A stretch of DNA of 46,093 nucleotides from Fibrobacterota bacterium (GTDB taxonomy: Bacteria; Fibrobacterota; Chitinivibrionia; Chitinivibrionales; Chitinispirillaceae). The notes beneath the pieces were generated by a model, which was not told the DNA's origin, did no database searches, and worked only from the letters and a program-made list of their open reading frames with translations. Every line of letters starts with the position of its first letter. Within the stretch, counting starts at the first letter, position 1. This document shows, one piece after another, positions 8,153 through 16,604 of the stretch. Location: contig JAEZKP010000002.1 of the NCBI GenBank assembly GCA_023436145.1, positions 1 through 46,093 on the forward strand. Direction: 5' to 3'. The translations under genes were made by a program, and so were the position numbers.

Positions 8153-9603
8153 TAATTTCCCTAAAACAGATAGCTGCCAATTTCCGATTTGCCGATTTAC
8201 TGGACATTTTGGTAGTTACTGTATTTTTATATTTCATATTTAGCTGGTTACGACGAAGAGCCTCCCGATCCGTAGTAATAGGGATTGGCAGTGTCGTTTG
8301 TCTTTATATTACTGCCCGCATGCTGAATATGTACATGACATCCCAGGTATTTCAGGCCGGATTAACCGCTGCTTTGGTCGCTTTGGTGATAATATTCCAG
8401 GAAGACATCCGGATGGTAATGGAACGACTTGCCACTATCGGAAACTTCCAATCCAGACGCCAGCTTGTTGCATCCAACAAAACAGTTGACGCCATAGTAG
8501 ACGCGGTATGTAAATTAGCCACCGATAAAATCGGCGCCCTTATAGTCATAAAAGGAAGAGAAAGCCTCGATCGCCACTTAACAGGTGGTATTTCGTTGAA
8601 TGGACGTATCAGCGTACCACTTCTCTACAGCATTTTTCATCCTGAGACTCCAAATCATGACGGAGCTGTCATAATTGAAGGTGACAGGATTGATAAATTT
8701 GGGGTCAGACTCCCCCTCACCCATAATCTGGCAGAAACTGCAGACACAGGAACCCGGCATAGTGCTGCTGTGGGACTTGCAGAACGATCCGATGCACTGG
8801 TTTTAGTAGTTTCTGAGGAGCGAGGAACCAAAAGTGTAGTAGAGAATGGTCATCTGGAAACTGTCTCTCAGGAAATGCTTAGAAACAGACTCAAAGAGTA
8901 TTACCATAGACTCTTTCCACCTCCGGCAGAAATCAGCCGTTTTGCCTGGGTTACTAAAAATTATGGTTTGAAAATTACCTCAGTGATCTGTGCTATCATT
9001 TTGTATTCTCATGTTGCCTACCGGGTTGACACAGTCAACCGGACCTACACAATTCCTGTCGAATACCGCAATGTTCCACAAGGTTTTGTTCTGGAAGATC
9101 CACAACCTCAGGATATAAAAGTCACCTTGTCCGGCCCTGAACGCTCCTTTGTTTTTGACAATTCGACACTGGTAGCATCACTGGATTTAGGAAAGATCCG
9201 CCTGGGAAATCAGTCTATTCCAATCACCGAAAGAGATATCAATATTCCAAAAGGGTTGAGTGTGAATACTGTTTCACCGAAAGAATTCTCTTTCCGTGCA
9301 ACTAAAACGGAACTGATAGATGTACCAGTAAAAGTGAAAACCAGAGGAAAGCTTTCTAAATCATTGCAACTGGATGAAATAAAAGCCACTCCCGGAGCAG
9401 TTCAACTATTAATACCACAGTCAAAAAAGGGCAGCTTTACAGAAGTACCCACAGAAGCTCTTGATCTGGACCAGATATCTCAAAGCACAATCCTTCGGCT
9501 TCGGGTCATTCCACCTTATGGGATGCTCCCTCCTGATGAAAACCAAAGCAGTGTAAAAGTCACAGTTAATGTCAGTCCCAAACAAACCGCAGAAAAACAA
9601 TAA
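8149..9603 (+). CDS. cdaA: diadenylate cyclase CdaA fused to YbbR/CdaR-type domains
   Basis: Membrane-bound enzyme making cyclic di-AMP from two ATP. Residues 18-85 hold three membrane segments, then the DAC domain with NHDGAVI (DGA at 171-173) and GTRHSAA (201-207). The usual RHR motif here reads RHS, a substitution in a triphosphate-contacting region. After FPPPAE (about 256-261) a fourth membrane segment (about 273-291) leads to two YbbR repeats (about 292-475), which would lie outside the membrane. In Firmicutes these parts are two adjacent genes, cdaA and cdaR, where CdaR regulates CdaA. Here they are one 484-residue chain. The start is GTG at 8149, overlapping a small upstream ORF. A truncated start is unlikely because the first membrane helix follows at once. 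Confidence 0.9.
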   Translation: MIISLKQIAANFRFADLLDILVVTVFLYFIFSWLRRRASRSVVIGIGSVVCLYITARMLNMYMTSQVFQAGLTAALVALVIIFQEDIRMVMERLATIGNFQSRRQLVASNKTVDAIVDAVCKLATDKIGALIVIKGRESLDRHLTGGISLNGRISVPLLYSIFHPETPNHDGAVIIEGDRIDKFGVRLPLTHNLAETADTGTRHSAAVGLAERSDALVLVVSEERGTKSVVENGHLETVSQEMLRNRLKEYYHRLFPPPAEISRFAWVTKNYGLKITSVICAIILYSHVAYRVDTVNRTYTIPVEYRNVPQGFVLEDPQPQDIKVTLSGPERSFVFDNSTLVASLDLGKIRLGNQSIPITERDINIPKGLSVNTVSPKEFSFRATKTELIDVPVKVKTRGKLSKSLQLDEIKATPGAVQLLIPQSKKGSFTEVPTEALDLDQISQSTILRLRVIPPYGMLPPDENQSSVKVTVNVSPKQTAEKQ

Positions 9604-9626
9604 TCAATCTGCAACAACCCAGATAC

Positions 9627-10790
9627 TTATAATTTCCAATATTTCCGACATGTTTCCAGCATCTGAGAAATTCTGATATCGTAGGTATGGTATCTGGTTA
9701 CATTCTGATATGCTGCCTCAGCGATCGTTTTTCTTTCCTCTTCATGAACCAGATAGTAATCGATTAAATCAGTGCACTGCCCTATAGATTCAAATTCAAC
9801 CAGTTCCTGTCCGGTTCCACCGGTTTTGAAAAACTGTTTATTACACTCTCTTTTTTCAGTTATGATAAAAGCACCAGAAGCAGCACAATCAAAGATCCTC
9901 TGAGTAAATGAGGTTCTTATTTGTATCCGGTTAACATTTATATTGACCTTTGTTGACTTGTAAATATCACAAAGATTGGTATAGTAACATGCTTCAGTAG
10001 AAACCAGTGATGGATCTAAAAAATTTTTCCAGTACGGATCGCCAAAACAGAAAAAACGGGTTTTATATCTGGAAGCAATCGCTTTAATAAAATCCCTCCG
10101 ATAGAGATACCCAATCATCCATTCGATACAAAAAAGCAACTCATCGTCTTTAAGAGATGTTTTACCCTGCCACAATCGCTTGTTTTCAAGTAAAAAATGG
10201 AAAATATCGAATCTGGGATCTGCTATATACTTCTTTTTAATCAGCACCTGGAGTGGAAGTAATTTTTCCAGTTCTCTTACTCTCTCTTCGGTCATTATTG
10301 AATCTAAAAATCCACAGCTGGAATTTCCCACAAATGCTACATCCCTGGTTAATTCAACCGATTCAGATGGATGGAAAAATGAAATATCTGTAGCAAGCGG
10401 TAGAAAATGAGCATTAAAACCTCGCTCCACCATTTCAGGCAGAAACGATTTTTCACTAACAAAATCAATTCTGGCAGGGGAAGGGAAGGTTTGCCTGCCC
10501 TGAAAAATAGCCTCATAGAATGGATAATCATGATACCAGTTTGCAATCAGACACCCGCAATCGATGAGCTTTTTAATAAGCACGCCGTTATAATCACAAC
10601 CGGCATCGTTAATTATCAGAACTAATCCAGGTAAATAATTTTTCAGCTGCTCAAAAATGGAGTTCACTTGAATCGCTGCAGGGTATTGTGGGATATTAAC
10701 GATGATGCTCTGGTGATCTAATCTTTTTTTTAGAGAATTGATTATTTCTTTAGTCAGAAAGGTGTGAGAATTGAAAAAGATGATATTCAT
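9627..10790 (-). CDS. CgeB-like glycosyltransferase family protein
   Basis: Predicted cytoplasmic glycosyltransferase of the CgeB/DUF3880 + Glyco_trans_1_2 group. The N-terminal half has a Rossmann pattern beginning MNIIFFNSH. The middle carries the group's typical NWYHDYPF, DFVSEKSFLPEMVERGF, FLPLATD and RDVAFVGNSS segments. The C-terminal half has VNVNRIQIRTSFTQRIFDCAASGAF followed by a glutamate, the nucleotide-sugar binding region of GT-B enzymes. The frame is open to a TTG at 10826, but MNIIFF from the ATG at 10790 matches the family start, so I use 10790 (387 residues); no strong ribosome site is visible at either. Sugar donor and acceptor are unknown. It is a single gene with no sugar-biosynthesis neighbours. 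Confidence 0.75.
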   Translation of the reverse strand: MNIIFFNSHTFLTKEIINSLKKRLDHQSIIVNIPQYPAAIQVNSIFEQLKNYLPGLVLIINDAGCDYNGVLIKKLIDCGCLIANWYHDYPFYEAIFQGRQTFPSPARIDFVSEKSFLPEMVERGFNAHFLPLATDISFFHPSESVELTRDVAFVGNSSCGFLDSIMTEERVRELEKLLPLQVLIKKKYIADPRFDIFHFLLENKRLWQGKTSLKDDELLFCIEWMIGYLYRRDFIKAIASRYKTRFFCFGDPYWKNFLDPSLVSTEACYYTNLCDIYKSTKVNINVNRIQIRTSFTQRIFDCAASGAFIITEKRECNKQFFKTGGTGQELVEFESIGQCTDLIDYYLVHEEERKTIAEAAYQNVTRYHTYDIRISQMLETCRKYWKL

Positions 10791-10875
10791 GGTTTTTATT
10801 ATATAAGAATTATATGAAATAAACAATCACATGTTTGTATGCTTGAAGAGTTTTATAAGAACCGCACGCATCTTG

Positions 10876-10904
10876 TTGAATTTATTTATAAAAGAGCGTA
10901 TAAT
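10876..10904 (+). promoter_or_regulatory. sigma-70-type promoter of the FecR/SUMF1 gene
   Basis: A -35-like ttgaat (10876-10881), an exact 17-base spacer and a perfect tataat (10899-10904) lie 40 bases before the ATG at 10944, in the divergent gap with the glycosyltransferase gene. This is the best housekeeping-type promoter I saw in the window. Confidence 0.65.
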
Positions 10905-10943
10905 TAGCATTGAATACCCACAGAGAATCCGGATAAAAAGAAA

Positions 10944-12695
10944 ATGAAAAGCCATGTTTTTCTGACATTTTCGGTATTATTACTAAGACTTGGTGTTTCA
11001 GCCGCACCTGTTCAGAGTAATCAGCAGTTCTCTGTCTCCAATTTTAAAGGTAATATTGAATTATGGTCAAAAGAATCCAAACAATGGATTCAGATAAAGG
11101 ATTTTTCAAACCTGGGGATCGGTTCAACGATTGCTGTCAGGGAAAATTCTGAGCTTCAGATCACCTTTGAACCTGCAATTTTTTTAACTGTTCAGAACAA
11201 CAGCATTTTAACGCTCAATAATCTGATAAAGCAACCCGAAAACAACATTATCCGGATGTCTCTCACTTTGCAAAGCGGGACTGCCTCAATCAGAATGCAG
11301 TCACTGGCTTCAAACACAATGCTTTTTTCTCTTGAAACACCATCGGTATCTGTAAATATGAACAACACCGACACAGAAATTTCAGTAAACCGGGATATCA
11401 CCACTTTACAGATATTCAGAGGAGAGGCCCGCCTCAAACATGCCTCTGCGGAGGTAAAATCAATGATCTATGCAGGAAGCAAAGCAACAGTATATGCCAC
11501 CCGCCCCGTTTTTGAAATTACCAGTGCAAGCGAAATTAATAAGCCTGCCGCAGATTCTGTTAAAGGGCCCACGATCGCTATTCTTTCCATACAATCAGGG
11601 AAAAAAAATGATGAAAATATCGAAAGAATCTCTGATATTGTTGCAGAAAACTACCAGCGAAGCAGTACCGCCAGGGTACTGTATTTGGACGATATCCGAA
11701 GCCTGTTGAAAACCGAAAAGCTGGAAGGATTACTGAATTGTTTCACCGATTCCTGCATCACCAGAATCAGCTCCGCGGTAGGAGTAGACATGTTGATACT
11801 GGGTAATATCGGTCAGGTTGGACAAAGCTACATTTTTACTCTTAAAATGATCGATGCACTAAGAGATAAAACAATAAAAAGAGTCACTACCAGTGTGGAT
11901 AGCAATTTGGGGCTGGTGCTCAACGAGATTCCCAGCATGGTAAACGAGCTGGTTAACACTCAAAAAAACACATCCACTCTTGTCAAGCAGTTGAAAACTG
12001 ATTCAAGCCTCTCAGCTTATAAAGAAACTATTGTATGGATAAAAGGCGGTTCCTTTTATATGGGTAGTCCAGATAAGGATGAATTCGATGCACTTCCGAT
12101 ACACAAAGTCAATTTAAATGGCTTTTTTATAGACAAATACGAGGTCAGCAAAGAGGAATTCGAGAAAGTAATGGGTACAAATCCATCTGCTATCCGTGGT
12201 TGCAGTAAGTGCCCGGTGGATAATGTAACCTGGTTTGAAGCATCTGAATATTGCCGCAAAGTTGGAAAAAGGCTTCCCACCGAAGCAGAATGGGAATATG
12301 CATGCAGAGCTGGCAGTTCAACTTATTTTCATTATGGAAACACATTATCAAGTGAGCAGGCTAATTTCGATGGAAAATCCCCTTATGGTGGAGTTCCGCA
12401 GGGACCTTCAAAAACTCACCCTGTACCGTCAGGACAATATGAACCCAACAAATGGGGACTCTATGATATGCATGGGAATGTAGCAGAATGGTGTTCTGAC
12501 TGGTATGATCCAGCATATTATGGAAATTCTGAAGAAAACAATCCTACCGGCCCCAATAATGGCAAACTGAAGGTTGCAAGAGGTGGAAGCTGGAATAATG
12601 CAGGAAAAACACTGCGATCAGCAAAACGTACCGCCTACAATCCTTCAATAAGACTTAACACTCTGGGATTCCGTTGTGTAAAGGACGAATACTAA
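10944..12695 (+). CDS. exported FecR / CsgG-like / SUMF1 multidomain protein
   Basis: A 583-residue protein with a signal peptide (about 1-21), so it acts in the periplasm or on the surface. Residues about 30-195 are a FecR-like beta-domain. Residues about 205-330 (GPTIAILSI, then GVDMLILGNIGQVGQSYIFTLKMID) resemble the CsgG/TolB-type nucleotide-fold domain found in curli-assembly lipoproteins. Residues about 356-583 are a formylglycine-generating-enzyme (SUMF1) fold, with KRLPTEAEWEYACRAG, GNVAEW, RGGSW and LGFRC. The two redox cysteines that true sulfatase-activating enzymes carry after RGGSW are absent (NNAGKTLRSAKR instead), so it is probably a non-sulfatase SUMF1 lectin-like or scaffold domain. 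A clean promoter precedes it. Function in the cell envelope is inference. Confidence 0.82.
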   Translation: MKSHVFLTFSVLLLRLGVSAAPVQSNQQFSVSNFKGNIELWSKESKQWIQIKDFSNLGIGSTIAVRENSELQITFEPAIFLTVQNNSILTLNNLIKQPENNIIRMSLTLQSGTASIRMQSLASNTMLFSLETPSVSVNMNNTDTEISVNRDITTLQIFRGEARLKHASAEVKSMIYAGSKATVYATRPVFEITSASEINKPAADSVKGPTIAILSIQSGKKNDENIERISDIVAENYQRSSTARVLYLDDIRSLLKTEKLEGLLNCFTDSCITRISSAVGVDMLILGNIGQVGQSYIFTLKMIDALRDKTIKRVTTSVDSNLGLVLNEIPSMVNELVNTQKNTSTLVKQLKTDSSLSAYKETIVWIKGGSFYMGSPDKDEFDALPIHKVNLNGFFIDKYEVSKEEFEKVMGTNPSAIRGCSKCPVDNVTWFEASEYCRKVGKRLPTEAEWEYACRAGSSTYFHYGNTLSSEQANFDGKSPYGGVPQGPSKTHPVPSGQYEPNKWGLYDMHGNVAEWCSDWYDPAYYGNSEENNPTGPNNGKLKVARGGSWNNAGKTLRSAKRTAYNPSIRLNTLGFRCVKDEY

Positions 12696-12697
12696 TC

Positions 12698-12844
12698 CTA
12701 CCGGTTTCTTTTCAGACAATAAGGCAGATCGCCGGTTTTACGATGATACATTACACATTGACAACAAGCTCCATTTCGGGAACAATCCTTTTCCGGACAT
12801 GTACATTTTTTTTTGTTTTCCTCCAGCTGGCAATCGATACTCAT
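12698..12844 (-). CDS. 48-residue cysteine-rich protein (DUF6485-like)
   Basis: A short frame that begins at an ATG 7 bases after a perfect aaaggag and ends 3 bases from the stop of the converging SUMF1 gene. The protein has eight cysteines in 48 residues: C5, C14, C16, C21, C27, C28, C30 and C43. The core CTCPEKDCSRNGACCQC (14-30) and the tail DLPYCL (39-44) match what I remember of the DUF6485 family, small proteins with a CxCPxxxCxxxGxCxxC pattern and a C-terminal LPxCL. A structural zinc or iron-sulfur site is the natural inference. It lies 31 bases downstream of the ABC permease on the same strand and could be the third gene of that operon. Molecular function is unknown. Confidence 0.82.
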   Translation of the reverse strand: MSIDCQLEENKKKCTCPEKDCSRNGACCQCVMYHRKTGDLPYCLKRNR

Positions 12845-12875
12845 TCATAAACTCCTTTTATCAGTGTAGTATTTC

Positions 12876-13535
12876 TTAAAAAACAACCGGTTGAAGAATC
12901 CGTTCGCTATTGAATTCCTTTTTTGCCAGTATTGAACTGCCCGTACCAGCTAAAATAAGAAACAGAGGAAGATAAAACTCAGGCAATGAATAATACCTGC
13001 TCATAATTGTATACACAGTTACAATACAACCAGTTAAAAACAGATTTGCCAGGTGAAGCAGTTTGGGGTTAGACATTCGCACAGAAAAGAATGCACTGAA
13101 GGCAGTGTTTACAAAAGCAGACGCCGCATAGATAAGAAAATCTATCGGCTGCAGAACAGTTATATCATAATCATAGATGAAATACTGCCAAAGTGATGCC
13201 AGCCCCATACAAAATGTTCCGATCACCAGGCTCATTATCATAACAAAACTCATCTTACCAAATAAAATACTGTTTCTGGAGATTCCTGATGTTATAAGAA
13301 TTTCCAGAGCACCTGATATTCTCTCAGAGATAAACACTGTATTTGAGAAATTAGCTGCAACCACAACCGAAAAAAACACCAGCCAGAGAGGACCGGTTCT
13401 CAAAGAAGAGTCACCGTCTCCTGCCAGAAAAAAACTCCAGGATAACACTAAAACTGCATAAAGTATAAATACTCCCCGGTCTGAGCCGGTAAAGCATTTC
13501 CATTCTTTGGATATTATTGTTTTAAGCCCCTTCAT
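12876..13535 (-). CDS. ABC-2-type transporter permease
   Basis: A 219-residue integral membrane protein with about six hydrophobic segments, beginning MKGLKTIISKEWK, a typical cytoplasmic amphipathic start of ABC-2 permeases. The first segment covers about 24-39, the second 49-66, and the last ends near 206. The motif ERISGALEILITSGISRNSILFGK (about 72-95), with GxLExLxxxxxSRxxIxxGK pattern, is the conserved cytoplasmic coupling helix of this family. It starts 2 bases after the stop of the ATPase gene, so the two are an obligate operon and presumably one exporter. The substrate cannot be predicted; the small size and single permease argue for a homodimeric exporter. Confidence 0.82.
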   Translation of the reverse strand: MKGLKTIISKEWKCFTGSDRGVFILYAVLVLSWSFFLAGDGDSSLRTGPLWLVFFSVVVAANFSNTVFISERISGALEILITSGISRNSILFGKMSFVMIMSLVIGTFCMGLASLWQYFIYDYDITVLQPIDFLIYAASAFVNTAFSAFFSVRMSNPKLLHLANLFLTGCIVTVYTIMSRYYSLPEFYLPLFLILAGTGSSILAKKEFNSERILQPVVF

Positions 13536-13537
13536 CT

Positions 13538-14455
13538 TCAGATCTGACCTTTGCCATTATTGCAATAGATGTCTTTTATAGCACTGCTGAAAATATTATC
13601 ACTGGCAAGCCGTTTTACTTCCTGAATGCAGCAGCCTGCAGAAACCAGTTTACGTATCAAATCAGGTATAACCATATCCGGGTGATCAATAGTAAACTTC
13701 CAGCCATCTTTGAAAGAAAGATTTCTGCCACCACACTGCCCTATTATATCCTTCCATTCAACATTCTGATCCGTAACGATTATCCATTCATTCTCAGAAA
13801 CCGATCTTTTCAGCTCTGAGAGCTGTTTATCACGGAGAATGCCCACTCTGCCACACAGAGTGTCTATTGTGTCAAGCTGATGAGAACTGATAATTAAAGC
13901 AGCCCCCCGTTTTCGGGCTTCTTCTACCAGTCTGCAGAAATGATCATATGCAGTCATATCCAGTGCCAGAACCGGCTCATCAAGAAAGAATACGGATGGC
14001 CATCCCATAAATGCCCTGCACAATGCACATTGCATCTTCTGACCTCTGGAGAGATGCCCGGTTTTTTTTTCTGATCGGAACAAATCGGTTTCAGACCAGT
14101 ATCTATCCAAATATTCGCGCACCTCATTTTCAGTCAAATCTTTAGCTTGAGCATATATATTAAGGTTTGCCCATGGGGTAAGGTTTGTCCAAAAACCATC
14201 ATGCTCCAATACTACTCCTGCCCTCTTATAAAAATGCTGCTGATGTTTCCAGGGATTCATGCCCAGAATCGAAATATACCCGCAATCAGGCTGGAGCAAA
14301 CCCAGTAACAGTCTCAGAAAAGTTGTTTTACCTGCCCCATTGAGACCAACTAAACCGTATACCGTACCACTTTCGATTTTTAGAGATATATCCTCCAGAA
14401 TCGAATATTTTCCGTAACTTTTTTTCAGATTTTCAGTTTCTATAATAGTAGGCAT
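13538..14455 (-). CDS. ABC transporter ATP-binding protein
   Basis: Cytoplasmic ATPase of an ABC exporter, 305 residues. Walker A GLNGAGKTT is at about residues 38-46, the signature loop reads LSRGQ, Walker B is VFFLDEP (the following D-loop reads VLALD), and the H-loop is IISSHQLD. A C-terminal extension of about 85 residues after the ATPase core is typical of CcmA/DrrA-like exporters. It is paired with the permease that follows 2 bases later. The gene is divergent from ispH, with a 220-base gap in which I could not fix a promoter for this strand. No strong ribosome site precedes the ATG; a gggag lies too far upstream (about 13 bases). Confidence 0.9.
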   Translation of the reverse strand: MPTIIETENLKKSYGKYSILEDISLKIESGTVYGLVGLNGAGKTTFLRLLLGLLQPDCGYISILGMNPWKHQQHFYKRAGVVLEHDGFWTNLTPWANLNIYAQAKDLTENEVREYLDRYWSETDLFRSEKKTGHLSRGQKMQCALCRAFMGWPSVFFLDEPVLALDMTAYDHFCRLVEEARKRGAALIISSHQLDTIDTLCGRVGILRDKQLSELKRSVSENEWIIVTDQNVEWKDIIGQCGGRNLSFKDGWKFTIDHPDMVIPDLIRKLVSAGCCIQEVKRLASDNIFSSAIKDIYCNNGKGQI

Positions 14456-14675
14456 TATTTAAAAATGACTCCCGGACAGTGTAATTCCAAGCTTATTATA
14501 AAAGCCCCGGTCCTTAAAAAGAGCTCTTATGATTAGATAATAAAACTTATTTAACAGTGCACCAGAATCTATGTATTTTATTAATCTGAACTATCCGGTT
14601 CAGCTTTAAACTCAGAAGCAGTCACATCAATATTTGCTACGACTGAATCTGTTCAATATTTAATTATGGGTACTA

Positions 14676-16442
14676 ATGAAAATCATTCAAGCTAAAACCG
14701 CCGGATTTTGTATGGGGGTAAAACGGGCAGTTGATTTATCCCTGGAAAATGCAGCAAAAAACGAAAATGGTATTCTAACTCTGGGACCTTTGATCCACAA
14801 CAGTCAAACTGTTGAGATGCTCAAACAGCGCGGGGTCAAAACTCTTGACGAAACAGTAAAATTGCAACCCCAGACAACACTTCTTATCCGCGCTCATGGA
14901 GTCCCACCACAGATTCAGAAAAAATACAATGAAGATGGGCATTTTATTATTGATGGTACCTGTCCGAAAGTTAAAACAGTTCATAAAGTCATTTCAAGAT
15001 ATAGAGAAATGGGTTATTCCATAGTTATCACCGGAGATGAAGGACATGCAGAGGTCATCGGACTTCTGGGATACGCAGGTGAATCAGGGTATCTTGTTCA
15101 TTCGCTTGAAGATCTTGAAAAACTGCCTAGTCTAAAAAAAATCTGTCTGGTTTCTCAAACCACATTTGACAGAAATCAGTTTGACAGTATTGCCGAGCAC
15201 CTGAAAAAATTAAACCCTGATACAGAAATAGTGGTAAAAAAGACTATCTGCTCCGCAACTGATCAGCGCCAGCACGAGACTGAGCAACTTGCCAAACAGG
15301 TTGACGCTTTAATAGTGGTGGGCGGAAAAAACAGTGCCAATACCCAGAGATTAGCAAAAATCAGCCGGGATTGTGGTACTCCTACTCAACATGTGGAAAC
15401 CGAGGAGGAGATTAACTGGGAAGCAATTGCCAATTGCAACACACTGGGTATCACCGCCGGTGCATCCACTCCCATCTGGATGATAAAACGGGTTACTGAT
15501 TACATCCAATTTATGAACCACACAAAAAAACATTCTCTTGCAAACACCTTCTGGCATTTCTTTGACATAATGGCTAATCTCAACATTTTTGTTTCAGCTG
15601 GTGCTGCAGCTGTATACTATGCTTCTTGTTATCTTCAGGGTTTATCTTTTACACTCCTTGGTGCAGTTCTCACTTTTCTATATTTTCTCTCTACATACCT
15701 TTGGAATAGTCTGGCAAGCATCGAGACCACCCAGCACCATGGAATTTCCCGCTATAAGTTTTATTGCGCGCACCGTAAACTGCTGTTCTGTCTCTCTGCT
15801 GCCAGTATTGTTATAATGCTGGTTTTAGGCTTTATTCATGACAGAAGACTTTTTTACCTGCTTCTTTTTGCCAGCCTGGTGGGTTCGGCTTATCACATGA
15901 CCTTAGTTCCTGAATACATGCGCAAACTTATTAGATACAGAAGTCTCAAAGATATTCCATCATCACGGGACCTCTTTGTTGCTCTGGCCTGGGCTACAGT
16001 GATAACCTTCGTCCCTCAGATATTAAACCAGGTCTGGATGATAGAACCTCGCAATGTTGCCACATTCATCTGGATTTTCATATTAGCTTTTTTCCGCTCC
16101 CTGGTTTTTGATTTACGGGATATAGAAGGGGACAGGATTATGGGAAGAGAAACATTAATTACCATAATCGGTGAAAAGCGTGCACGCAAAATGACTTTCC
16201 TGATGATCTGCTGTTGTATCATTGCATTGTTGCTGTTTCCACTTCTTATTCACCCTGTCAGCTACCGTTCCCAGAAGACCATCCGGTTTCTTTTCCAGAT
16301 CCCCTCATTATTTTATATACTCTGGATTACCAAATGGAATCCCAAGTTCAATCCTAATCATGCATCGGCTTTTAATTTACTCGCAGACGGACTGTTTTTT
16401 CTGGCTGCATTCGGAGCACTGGTAGCCAGTGTACTGGTATAA
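14676..16442 (+). CDS. ispH: IspH (HMBPP reductase) fused to a UbiA-type prenyltransferase domain
   Basis: Residues 1-282 are a complete IspH, the last enzyme of the MEP pathway, making IPP and DMAPP. The [4Fe-4S] cysteines C12, C96 and C192 are present, as are H41, H74, H124, E126 and T163. Residues about 290-588 are a polytopic UbiA-superfamily domain. Its second Asp motif DLRDIEGD is intact (D479, D482, D486), and KDIPSSRDLFVALAWA is the typical intermediate segment. The first Asp motif is degenerate: N344, S348 and E350 stand where NDxxDxxxD is expected. The fusion would place isoprenoid precursor synthesis on a membrane prenyltransferase. Whether the second domain is active is uncertain. 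The frame is open throughout, so this is not a run-together of two genes. Confidence 0.88.
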   Translation: MKIIQAKTAGFCMGVKRAVDLSLENAAKNENGILTLGPLIHNSQTVEMLKQRGVKTLDETVKLQPQTTLLIRAHGVPPQIQKKYNEDGHFIIDGTCPKVKTVHKVISRYREMGYSIVITGDEGHAEVIGLLGYAGESGYLVHSLEDLEKLPSLKKICLVSQTTFDRNQFDSIAEHLKKLNPDTEIVVKKTICSATDQRQHETEQLAKQVDALIVVGGKNSANTQRLAKISRDCGTPTQHVETEEEINWEAIANCNTLGITAGASTPIWMIKRVTDYIQFMNHTKKHSLANTFWHFFDIMANLNIFVSAGAAAVYYASCYLQGLSFTLLGAVLTFLYFLSTYLWNSLASIETTQHHGISRYKFYCAHRKLLFCLSAASIVIMLVLGFIHDRRLFYLLLFASLVGSAYHMTLVPEYMRKLIRYRSLKDIPSSRDLFVALAWATVITFVPQILNQVWMIEPRNVATFIWIFILAFFRSLVFDLRDIEGDRIMGRETLITIIGEKRARKMTFLMICCCIIALLLFPLLIHPVSYRSQKTIRFLFQIPSLFYILWITKWNPKFNPNHASAFNLLADGLFFLAAFGALVASVLV

Positions 16443-16483
16443 GTTCCTTTTATTAATTGTAAGGATTATGTTCCTTAAAAGTA

Positions 16484-16498
16484 AGGCACAATCTTTGC
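16484..16498 (+). promoter_or_regulatory. possible sigma-54-type -24/-12 element
   Basis: aggcac (16484-16489) and ttgc (16495-16498) have the exact 12-base GG-to-GC spacing of sigma-54 promoters, differing from tggcac at the first base. The predicted start of transcription would be near 16510, about 95 bases before the M1 aminopeptidase ATG. It is weaker than the element at 28709 and could be chance. Confidence 0.3.
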
Positions 16499-16604
16499 TG
16501 ATTCTAAACTAATTTGTAAGTCAATTTCAAAGGTATCCAGGTATTTAATTTATCTTACCAGATGGTAAAAATGTAAAAACTACAACCAGTTTCGGAGAAA
16601 AATC

